The notes under the pieces: model-generated | Seen by the model: the letters and a program-made list of their open reading frames with translations, nothing else | What the model was told of the DNA's origin: nothing | Database searches by the model: none | Translations under genes and position numbers: made by a program | Part shown: positions 6,498 through 12,092 of the stretch, in pieces | Layout of the letters: each line of letters begins with the position of its first letter | How positions within the stretch are numbered: the first letter of the stretch is position 1 | Origin: an uncultured bacterium | Lineage (GTDB): Bacteria; Bacillota; Clostridia; Oscillospirales; Ruminococcaceae | Length of the DNA stretch: 12,092 nt | Direction of reading: 5' to 3' | NCBI GenBank assembly: GCA_934845495.1 | Contig: CAKWRB010000005.1 | Coordinates: forward strand, 13,485-25,576

Positions 6498-7412
6498 TTA
6501 CTGTTTCATCAGGAAACTGTCGATCAGGGATACCAGATTGGCAATTTCCGGCTTGGAAATCTGCGCATCTGCGCCCAGCTGCTCACCTTTGATCTTCATT
6601 TCTTCGGTAATCAGCGAAGAGAACAGGATAACCGGGAGACTCTTGAGGATCGGATCTTCCTTGATCAGCTTGGTGAGATGGTGCCCATCCATCTGGGGCA
6701 TCTCGATATCTGTTACTACACAGCAGACATGGTTTTCCAGCGGATCCTGGGAGTTCTTTACCTCCTGCAGGAAGTCCCATGCCTCCTGGCCGTTATCCAC
6801 CTTTGTCAAGTTCTCATACCCTGCGCGCCGGAGCGATTCGACGATCATTTTTGAAAGAAGAGTAGAATCCTCTGCAATAAGAAGCGGCTTGTTAGATCGA
6901 TGACGGACGCCCAGCTGTTCCAGATCCTCATACTGAATGCCCATTTCCGGACTGATTTCGGATACAATCTTTTCAAAGTCCAAAATCGTGATCAATCGAC
7001 CGTTGTATTCGGCGATACCGGTGGCTACACCATCTTCCCCGCCATAGATAATGCGATCCGGTTTTTTGATTTCGGTCCAGGAGATCCGGTCGATCCCAAC
7101 AACGGAATGAACATGAAAAGCAAAGTTCGCATTATTAAATCTGGTGATGATAAAAATATCCCGTCCGGGATTTTTGGATGGTGGAAGCCCCAGATAGCTG
7201 GCCAAATCGATGACAGTCAGCAGCATATCCCGGGACTTAAAAATTCCTTCAATATCCTTCTGCGCCTTCTGCATTGGTACAATGGGACATACCATCATAA
7301 TTTCCAGAACTTTTGCCACATTGATGCCGAATACTTCACCGCCGATGGTGAATTCCATTACGCCCAACTCATTGGTGCCTGATTCCAGAAGAATATCAGA
7401 TTGTCTATCCAT
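6498..7412 (-). CDS. cheV: Chemotaxis coupling protein CheV (CheW-receiver fusion)
   Basis: A 304-residue cytoplasmic protein joining a CheW-like domain (about residues 14-155) to a response-regulator receiver domain (about 175-300). It couples chemoreceptors to the kinase CheA, and phosphorylation of its receiver domain helps adaptation. CheW-type segments include FTIGGEVFGINVAKVLEI (21-38) and GVATGIAEYNGRLITILDFE (128-147). The receiver shows the acidic pair E181-D182, the phospho-acceptor D235 in TDIEMPQMDG, the Ser pair in FSSL (265-266) and K287 in SKP, so it looks functional. Length is typical (about 300). A GGAGG at 7424-7428 lies 11 nt before the ATG, slightly long. The gene is alone in its transcript by appearance: a terminator follows it and sigK is divergent. 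Confidence 0.95.
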   Translation of the reverse strand: MDRQSDILLESGTNELGVMEFTIGGEVFGINVAKVLEIMMVCPIVPMQKAQKDIEGIFKSRDMLLTVIDLASYLGLPPSKNPGRDIFIITRFNNANFAFHVHSVVGIDRISWTEIKKPDRIIYGGEDGVATGIAEYNGRLITILDFEKIVSEISPEMGIQYEDLEQLGVRHRSNKPLLIAEDSTLLSKMIVESLRRAGYENLTKVDNGQEAWDFLQEVKNSQDPLENHVCCVVTDIEMPQMDGHHLTKLIKEDPILKSLPVILFSSLITEEMKIKGEQLGADAQISKPEIANLVSLIDSFLMKQ

Positions 7413-7654
7413 TTACTGTTGTGCCTCCATTCCGATCTGCAAAGCAGATTTATCCTACCCTTGTTGATGGGTTGTATAAAATTTATTTTAGATCTATTTT
7501 TATTTATCGACATATTTCTGATAATCAAAAGCAAATCGGCAGAAAAGTTTGCGCCAAAACACAAATCCCTCTCTTGGTGGAAATGATGCATTATTTCCTG
7601 TGGCCAGGCAGTAAATGGGGACACCGGGCATATAGATTTTCAGAGGTGATCGAA
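7413..7654. other. Divergent cheV-sigK intergenic region (242 nt)
   Basis: An AT-rich core (about 7440-7545) lies between the two divergent starts. Leftward, TAAAAT (7485-7490) with a poor -35 (ATGTCG, 17-nt spacer) is a weak cheV promoter candidate. Rightward, I looked for a sigma-E promoter, as is usual for sigK, and found only CATA-containing boxes at 7511 and 7629 without suitable -35 partners. A short perfect palindrome TAAAAT-TT-ATTTTA lies at 7477-7490. The reading frame of sigK is open leftward through much of this spacer, but nothing in that extension looks conserved. Confidence 0.5.
7642..7649 (+). promoter_or_regulatory. Ribosome binding site fixing the sigK start
   Basis: AGAGGTGATC is followed by GAA and the ATG at 7655. 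It is nearly a full complement to the 16S rRNA 3' end and decides in favour of the 232-residue protein over a longer in-frame form from 7421. Confidence 0.8.
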
Positions 7655-8353
7655 ATGTACACACTGCTGCTGCCCGCTCTGGGCAACCTGCTGTTCCTGG
7701 CGCTGCACGTCACCGGGAGCGGCTCCTTTCCCCGGCCGCTATCCGCCCGTGAGGAGCAGGAATGCCTGCAAAAGATCCGGGAGGGCGACACAACTGCCCG
7801 GAACAAGCTCATTGAGCACAATCTTCGACTGGTTGCACACATTATAAAAAAGTATTATGCCGTCTCCGGCGATCAGGACGACCTGATCTCCATCGGGACC
7901 ATCGGCCTCATCAAGGCGGTGACCACCTTCGATGCGGAAAAGGGGGCACGGTTTGCCACCTATGCCTCCCGGTGCATCGAAAACGAGATCCTGATGTATT
8001 TCCGTGCCCGAAAAAAATCCGCCCAGGATGTCTATCTCTATGACCCCATCGACACCGATAAGGACGGCAACGCCCTGACCATGGTGGACATCATGGCAGA
8101 TGAGCACAACATTCTGGACGAGATCGATCTGTCCATCCAGGCTGAACAGCTCCGGGAGCTGATTGTCACCCGTCTGAGCCACCGGGAACAGGAACTGATC
8201 CGCCTGCGCTATGGTTTGGAAGGTCAGCGCCCCCACACACAAAAAGAGGTTGCAGCGCAGCTTGGCATCTCCCGGAGCTATGTCTCGCGCATCGAGAAAA
8301 AGGCCATCTCTAAGCTCAAATTGGGGTTCCGGGAATCGGGTGTCAGTGATTGA
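7655..8353 (+). CDS. sigK: RNA polymerase sporulation sigma factor SigK (pro-sigma-K)
   Basis: A 232-residue sigma-70 family protein. Sigma-K directs late gene expression in the mother cell during endospore formation. Region 2 shows ARNKLIEHNLRLVAHIIKKY (48-67), DLISIGTIGLIKAV (76-89) and ATYASRCIENEILMYFR (101-117). Region 4 ends with the helix-turn-helix TQKEVAAQLGISRSYVSRIE (195-214). The wording AHIIKKY and SRSYVSRIEK is SigK-like rather than SigE-like. The hydrophobic first 20 residues (MYTLLLPALGNLLFLALHV) followed by SFPRPLS match the inhibitory pro-sequence that in Bacillus is removed by the membrane protease SpoIVFB. The start is set by a strong SD. The gene is uninterrupted, with no skin-like element. 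It stands alone, divergent from cheV. SigE is the main alternative and is less likely. Confidence 0.9.
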   Translation: MYTLLLPALGNLLFLALHVTGSGSFPRPLSAREEQECLQKIREGDTTARNKLIEHNLRLVAHIIKKYYAVSGDQDDLISIGTIGLIKAVTTFDAEKGARFATYASRCIENEILMYFRARKKSAQDVYLYDPIDTDKDGNALTMVDIMADEHNILDEIDLSIQAEQLRELIVTRLSHREQELIRLRYGLEGQRPHTQKEVAAQLGISRSYVSRIEKKAISKLKLGFRESGVSD

Positions 8354-8378
8354 CAGACAACTGTTTCTGTTGTAGAAT
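8350..8378 (+). promoter_or_regulatory. Near-consensus sigma-A promoter of the M20 peptidase gene
   Basis: TTGACA (8350-8355, perfect), a 17-nt spacer and TAGAAT (8373-8378, 5 of 6). Transcription would start near 8385, giving a leader of about 58 nt. The -35 box includes the sigK stop codon TGA at 8351-8353. This is the best promoter in the window. Confidence 0.82.
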
Positions 8379-8442
8379 ATAGCTAAAGCGGAGCAGGTTT
8401 TCTTGTCACCACTTTAATTTACCGCAAAGGATGGATTCAAAT

Positions 8443-9612
8443 ATGTTCAATATCCATGAGGACGCAAAGAAATACGAAGACTATGTCATTGGTCTGCGTC
8501 ACGAATTCCACCGTCATCCGGAACTGTCCGACCAGGAAGTCTGGACCAGCGGCCGCATCTGCGAGGAGCTGGACAAGATGGGAATTCCCTACACCCGTGT
8601 GGCTGGCACCAATGTAGTTGGCCTGATCGACACCGGCCGTCCCGGTAAGACCATTGCCTTCCGTGGTGATATCGATGCTCTGCCTGTTCAGGAGGAAGCC
8701 GATGTTCCCTTCAAGTCGGAAGTGGATGGCGTAATGCATGCCTGCGGCCACGATACCCATGCTTCCATGGTGCTGGGTGCTGCCCGCATCCTCAACGACC
8801 ACAAGGATGAACTGACCGGTAAGATCTATGTCTGCTTCCAGAAGGGCGAAGAAGTTGCCATCGGTGCCCGCGACATCGTTGAGTACCTCAAGGAGCAGGG
8901 CGGTGTGGATAAGACCTTTGGCCTGCACATTGCTGCCACTGTTCCCACTGGCCTCATCAGCCTCACCGAAGGCCCGTCCATGGCCGGTGCCTGCAACTGG
9001 CAGATCGTTGTAAAGGGTAAGGGCGGCCACGGCTCGCAGCCCTACGCTTCCATCGATCCCATCAAGCCTCTGGCTGAGATCCTGATGCGCATCACCTCCC
9101 TGATGGTGAACCGCATGAACACCCTGGAGCCCATCGTTGTAAGCCCCTGCTACTTCCATGCAGGCACCGCTGACAACATCATTCCCGAAACCGCTGAGAT
9201 GAAGGGTACCATCCGCTACTTCCGCGAGGAGGCCCTGGACCGCACCCTGGAGCTGATCGAGCAGATCGCCACCCAGATCGCTGCCTCCTACGATGCCACC
9301 GCTACCCTGACCTACTCCCGCGGCAAGACCATTCCAGTAGACAACGATGCTGCCAGCATCGCTGCAGCCCGGGAGGTTGTGGAGAACATTGAGGGTCTGA
9401 CTGCAATCCAGGCTCCCAAGCTGATGGGTTCGGACAACTTTGCTGACTTCGTTCACGCTTTCCCCGGCTTCTACTGCTTCATGGGTGCCGGCTTTGATGG
9501 CCCCGATGGCAGCCTGCCCAACCACCATCCCAGATTCACTCTGGACGAGAAGGCATTCCGCCTGGGTGTTGAGTTCCTGACCGGCTGTGCTGTCAAGTTC
9601 CTGGGTGAATAA
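8443..9612 (+). CDS. M20-family amidohydrolase/peptidase (M20D; N-acyl amino acid amidohydrolase type)
   Basis: A 389-residue cytoplasmic metallohydrolase of the M20D/HipO-like group, which removes acyl or aminoacyl groups from amino acids or peptides; the substrate cannot be told. Expected metal ligands are present: C101 and H103 in HACGHDTH, E136/E137 in QKGEE, H162 in GLHI and H361 in NHHPRF. Other family marks are LRHEFHRHPELS (18-29), FRGDIDALPVQEE (73-85) and the lid-domain GKGGHGSQP (192-200). An in-frame ATG occurs at 8431, but AAAGG touches it. The same AAAGGATGG lies about 8 nt before the ATG at 8443, so I chose that start. Codon use is strongly biased to C-ending and GGT/GGC codons, suggesting high expression. 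It has its own promoter and ends at a strong terminator, converging on the peptide transporter operon. Confidence 0.9.
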   Translation: MFNIHEDAKKYEDYVIGLRHEFHRHPELSDQEVWTSGRICEELDKMGIPYTRVAGTNVVGLIDTGRPGKTIAFRGDIDALPVQEEADVPFKSEVDGVMHACGHDTHASMVLGAARILNDHKDELTGKIYVCFQKGEEVAIGARDIVEYLKEQGGVDKTFGLHIAATVPTGLISLTEGPSMAGACNWQIVVKGKGGHGSQPYASIDPIKPLAEILMRITSLMVNRMNTLEPIVVSPCYFHAGTADNIIPETAEMKGTIRYFREEALDRTLELIEQIATQIAASYDATATLTYSRGKTIPVDNDAASIAAAREVVENIEGLTAIQAPKLMGSDNFADFVHAFPGFYCFMGAGFDGPDGSLPNHHPRFTLDEKAFRLGVEFLTGCAVKFLGE

Positions 9613-9634
9613 TCCCAGCGTTTAATCCCCGATA

Positions 9635-9676
9635 AAAAAACCTCCCTGTCTGCTCCGGCGGACAGGGAGGTTTTTT
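9635..9676 (+). terminator. Intrinsic terminator of the peptidase gene (bidirectional)
   Basis: AAAAAACCTCCCTGTC and GACAGGGAGGTTTTTT are perfect 16-nt arms around a 10-nt loop. The A-run and T-run allow termination on both strands. It starts 22 nt after the peptidase stop codon. Confidence 0.93.
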
Positions 9677-9689
9677 GTTCTCTGCATAG

Positions 9690-9725
9690 AAAAAACACCC
9701 GGAGAGCTTCTCCGGGTGTTTTTTT
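9690..9725 (-). terminator. Intrinsic terminator of the solute-binding protein gene (bidirectional)
   Basis: CACCCGGAGA (9696-9705) pairs with TCTCCGGGTG (9709-9718) around a 3-nt loop, flanked by A6 (9690-9695) and T7 (9719-9725). On the minus strand it begins about 18 nt after the stop codon of the binding-protein gene and has a T-run at its end. Its symmetry also lets it back up the rightward terminator beside it. Confidence 0.93.
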
Positions 9726-9743
9726 CAGAAGGGCGATGCCCGT

Positions 9744-11378
9744 TTACTTGACAACGACGCTGGTGAGGATGGGCGAACCACCTACGGTGATCCACAGGCC
9801 CTCCAGGTTGGACTGAGCCAGCACCAGGGCATTCTGGGTGAACAGCGGAATCACATACTGCTTCTCGTTTACGAAGTAATCCTCGATCTCGTGCAGCTTG
9901 GCAATGTAAGCATCCCGATCGGTGATCTGATAAGCCTCTTCCACCATCTGATCCAGAACCGGATCGGTGATGGCCTGGCAGCCTGCGATCTGGGAATCGG
10001 TGGTGAAGATCTGGAAGTAGCTCATCGGATCGGTGGAGTCATTGTTGCCATACCGGCTGGCAGTGAAGTCGCCATTGTCCACATAGTCGTAGAATACGCC
10101 CATCTCAATGGCCTTGACCTCTACATCCACATAGATCTGTGCCCACATCTGCTGCAGCAGCTGTGCCACATCGGAGTGGAACTGGCTGTTGGAGTAGAGA
10201 TACTCAAACTTCAGGTGGTTGTTCTCGTTGTAGCCGGCTGCTTCCATCAGTGCCTTGGCCTTTTCGAGGTTGAATTCGCCATAGCTCTTCTCATCACGGA
10301 AGTCCTTACCGTCTGTGCCTTCAAAGCCATAGGGGATATAGCCATCCAGCCGGGTATTGGCCTTTTCGCCCAGGATGCTCAGCATGGTGTTCTTATCGAT
10401 GGCCAGAGCCAGGGCTTTGCGGACATTCTCGTCCTTGATGGCCTCTACCTGAGCCTTGGGGCCGGAATTGAGCAGTACAAAGTAGTTGGAGATGTACTTC
10501 TTGGGCAGGATGAGGTTGGCTTCATACTGGCTGTTGGTAGCCACTTCTGCCGGAACGCTCATGGCGATATCGATGTCGCCGGTACGGAAGGCATTGACCT
10601 GGGCAGTGGAATCGGTCATGACTACAAAGGTAGCCTTGTCCAGGGTGACATTGGCGGCATCCCAGTAGTTTTCATTCTTGACCAGTACAGCTTCCTCTTC
10701 GGGGCTGATGGATTCCAGCTTCATCGGGCCGCTGGCGGGATAGGTGCCGTTCACCGACCAGGAGCTATCATGCTCCAGGGCGAAGTCGGGACGCATGGGA
10801 GCGGTGACATTGGCCGAGAATACACGCTCGAAGAACGGGCAGGGGGTGCTCAGGGTCACCTGGAAGTTGGTGTCGTCCAGGGCCACAACGCCTACATTGG
10901 CCATATCTGCAACATCCATGGCGGCATTGGCAGCCTCTTCGGCGCCGGCGATGAAGTTCACCAGGGCCTTCTTGTTGTAGGCATTGTCCGGGCCGTAGCC
11001 GATGGCGCGCTTCAGGCCGTAGACAAAGTGCTCGGCGGTGAGGGCCTCGCCGTCCGACCACTTCAGGCCGTCCTTGATGGTGAAGGTGTAGGTCAGGCCA
11101 TCTTCCGACTTTTCAACCTTTTCACCCAGATCATACTGCAGGACACCGTCAGCGTCGGTGCGGTAGAAGTTGGAACCCATATTGCCATAGACATGGGTCA
11201 TGTGGGTGGTGGAAATCAGTGCCGGATCCAGGGTGGCAAAGGTGGAAGCAATCGCCACAGTCACTTCCTGAGCCGGTGCTTCTCCGGTGCTGTTTGTCCC
11301 GTTATCTCCGCCGCTGCAGCCGGTCAGCATGCCGACTGTCATTGCGAAGGCCAGGAGCAGTGATGCAAATTTTTTCAT
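9744..11378 (-). CDS. Peptide ABC transporter substrate-binding lipoprotein (OppA/DppA type, SBP family 5)
   Basis: A 544-residue extracellular lipoprotein that captures oligopeptides or similar solutes for an ABC importer. The lipoprotein signal is clear: MKK, a hydrophobic stretch (ASLLLAFAMTVGM) and the lipobox LTGC with lipidated Cys21. A Gly/Asn/Ser-rich linker follows. The family 5 signature FTIKDGLKWSDGEALTAEHF begins at residue 99. Further family segments are KALALAIDKNTML and GYIPYGFEG in the middle. Length is typical (about 530-560). The ATG at 11376-11378 has an AAGGAGAG site about 7 nt upstream. It follows the ATPase gene by 41 nt with no terminator between them, so it is probably the last gene of that operon. 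Dipeptides, oligopeptides or nickel are possible substrates; the oligopeptide class is favoured by the partner ATPase. Confidence 0.93.
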   Translation of the reverse strand: MKKFASLLLAFAMTVGMLTGCSGGDNGTNSTGEAPAQEVTVAIASTFATLDPALISTTHMTHVYGNMGSNFYRTDADGVLQYDLGEKVEKSEDGLTYTFTIKDGLKWSDGEALTAEHFVYGLKRAIGYGPDNAYNKKALVNFIAGAEEAANAAMDVADMANVGVVALDDTNFQVTLSTPCPFFERVFSANVTAPMRPDFALEHDSSWSVNGTYPASGPMKLESISPEEEAVLVKNENYWDAANVTLDKATFVVMTDSTAQVNAFRTGDIDIAMSVPAEVATNSQYEANLILPKKYISNYFVLLNSGPKAQVEAIKDENVRKALALAIDKNTMLSILGEKANTRLDGYIPYGFEGTDGKDFRDEKSYGEFNLEKAKALMEAAGYNENNHLKFEYLYSNSQFHSDVAQLLQQMWAQIYVDVEVKAIEMGVFYDYVDNGDFTASRYGNNDSTDPMSYFQIFTTDSQIAGCQAITDPVLDQMVEEAYQITDRDAYIAKLHEIEDYFVNEKQYVIPLFTQNALVLAQSNLEGLWITVGGSPILTSVVVK

Positions 11379-11419
11379 CGTGAAACTCTCCTTATCGATC
11401 GGTTATTGGGTGAATCTTC

Positions 11420-12092
11420 TTACTTATCATAAAGGTGACAGGCAACCTTGGAGTTGCCCACCTGCCTCAGCTGAGGTTTTTCCTGGGCACACCGATCGGT
11501 GGCATGCGGGCAGCGGGTGCGGAACGGGCATCCGGAGGGAACATCCAGCGGCGAGGGGATCTCGCCGGAGATCTCCTCTCTCCCTTGCTCCCGCATACGC
11601 TTGGGGTCGGGGATCGGAATCGAGGCCAGCAGCGCCTGGGTATAGGGATGCAGCGGATGGTGGTAGAGGTCATCGCTGTCGCCGATCTCCACCAGGCTGC
11701 CCAGATACATGGCGCCGATCCGCTTGGAGATGTGCTTGACTGCACCCAGGTCGTGGGCGATGAACAGGTAAGAAATGCCGCGCTCCTGCTGGATGCGTTC
11801 CAGCAGGTTGATGATCTGTGCCTGAATGGACACATCCAGTGCGGAGATCGGCTCATCGCAGACGATGAACTTGGGGTCCAGAGCCAGGGTACGGGCAATG
11901 GAGATACGCTGCCGCTGGCCGCCGGAAAACTCGTGGGGGTAGCGGCGCACATGGTCGGGCTTGAGGCCGACCGTCTCCAACAGGGAGGCCACCTTTTCGT
12001 CCCGCTCTTTGGGGGTACCGATGTTATGGATGTCCATGGGCTCCCGGATGATCTCGCCCACCGTCATACGGGGATTCAGCGAGGCATAGGGG
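11420..12092 (-). CDS. Oligopeptide/dipeptide ABC transporter ATP-binding protein (OppF/DppF type), C-terminal part
   Basis: The last 223 residues of an ABC ATPase; the N-terminus with Walker A lies beyond the right edge. The frame stays open to the edge, beginning PYASLNPRMTVGEII, the sequence typical of the OppF class after the Q-loop. Visible motifs are the signature SGGQRQR, Walker B FIVCDEP with D-loop SALD, and the H-loop AHDLGAVKHIS. The C-terminal oligopeptide-transporter extension contains HPYTQALLASIP and four cysteines in the pattern C-x5-C-x6-C-x16-C (codons at 11528, 11510, 11489 and 11438). It energises peptide uptake at the inner face of the membrane together with a second ATPase (OppD type) and two permeases, presumably just upstream outside the window. 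Confidence 0.93.
   Translation of the reverse strand, partial: PYASLNPRMTVGEIIREPMDIHNIGTPKERDEKVASLLETVGLKPDHVRRYPHEFSGGQRQRISIARTLALDPKFIVCDEPISALDVSIQAQIINLLERIQQERGISYLFIAHDLGAVKHISKRIGAMYLGSLVEIGDSDDLYHHPLHPYTQALLASIPIPDPKRMREQGREEISGEIPSPLDVPSGCPFRTRCPHATDRCAQEKPQLRQVGNSKVACHLYDK

Noticed and set aside
6342..6854. 170-codon plus-strand frame crossing the cheV terminator
   Set aside because: It runs through a terminator hairpin and the antisense strand of the CheV receiver domain, with no SD.
7501..7560. GTCGATAA and GCCGATTT in the cheV upstream region as sigma-28 -10 boxes
   Set aside because: No TAAA-type -35 box lies at the required 14-16 nt distance.
7629..7637. CATATAGAT as a sigma-E/sigma-K type -10 for sigK
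   Set aside because: It would start transcription within the ribosome binding site, and no fitting -35 is present.
7421..7654. N-terminal extension of SigK by 78 residues
   Set aside because: It lacks an SD and sigma-like sequence and covers the divergent promoter region; the strong SD before 7655 and the match to the pro-sequence decide the start.
8437..9528. 363-codon open frame on the minus strand, opposite the M20 peptidase gene
   Set aside because: Strong codon bias in the real gene removes stops on the other strand; the frame shows low-complexity G/V/L/D composition and no motif.
9891..11363. 490-codon open frame on the plus strand, opposite the solute-binding protein gene
   Set aside because: It is the shadow of a biased coding sequence: the opposite strand encodes a clear family 5 lipoprotein with signal and SD, while this frame has no SD and no recognisable family.

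Overview
The window looks like chromosome of a motile, probably endospore-forming member of the Bacillota, class Clostridia, perhaps Oscillospirales or a relative; the exact taxon cannot be fixed from sequence alone. The grounds are a Gram-positive-type flagellar operon with strong AGGAGG ribosome binding sites, a two-domain CheV, a lipoprotein peptide-binding protein and an intact gene for the sporulation sigma factor SigK with its pro-sequence. Coding DNA is moderately GC-rich, and the spacer in front of fliE is strikingly AT-rich.

Left part (1-6016, all on the minus strand). Reading right to left, this is the central basal-body/export operon fliE-fliF-fliG-fliH-fliI-fliJ-fliK. Spacing is tight: 42 nt, 4 nt, an 8-nt overlap, 19 nt, 25 nt and 35 nt. 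fliK runs off the left edge. These genes encode the MS-ring and rod junction (FliF, FliE), the rotor switch protein (FliG), the cytoplasmic export ATPase complex (FliH, FliI, FliJ) and the hook-length ruler (FliK). flgB and flgC, which usually precede fliE, are not here.

Middle (6017-8353). A spacer of about 480 bp in front of fliE holds two candidate promoters, several dyads and the cheV terminator. cheV (minus strand) encodes a CheW-receiver chemotaxis coupling protein. It is divergent from sigK (plus strand, start at 7655), which encodes a pro-sigma-K-like factor.

Right part (8354-12092). A near-consensus sigma-A promoter, whose -35 box overlaps the sigK stop codon, drives an M20-family amidohydrolase/peptidase gene. 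That gene converges on a peptide ABC transporter operon (minus strand: partial oppF/dppF-type ATPase gene, then a family 5 solute-binding lipoprotein gene). Two perfectly symmetric terminator hairpins separate the convergent units. The peptidase and transporter fit together as a peptide uptake and processing locus, but this is inferred from proximity.

I found no mobile element, CRISPR array, rRNA or tRNA. All protein families are familiar. The least explained DNA is the cheV-fliE spacer, where three complementary blocks could form mutually exclusive RNA stems. I do not claim a new system.
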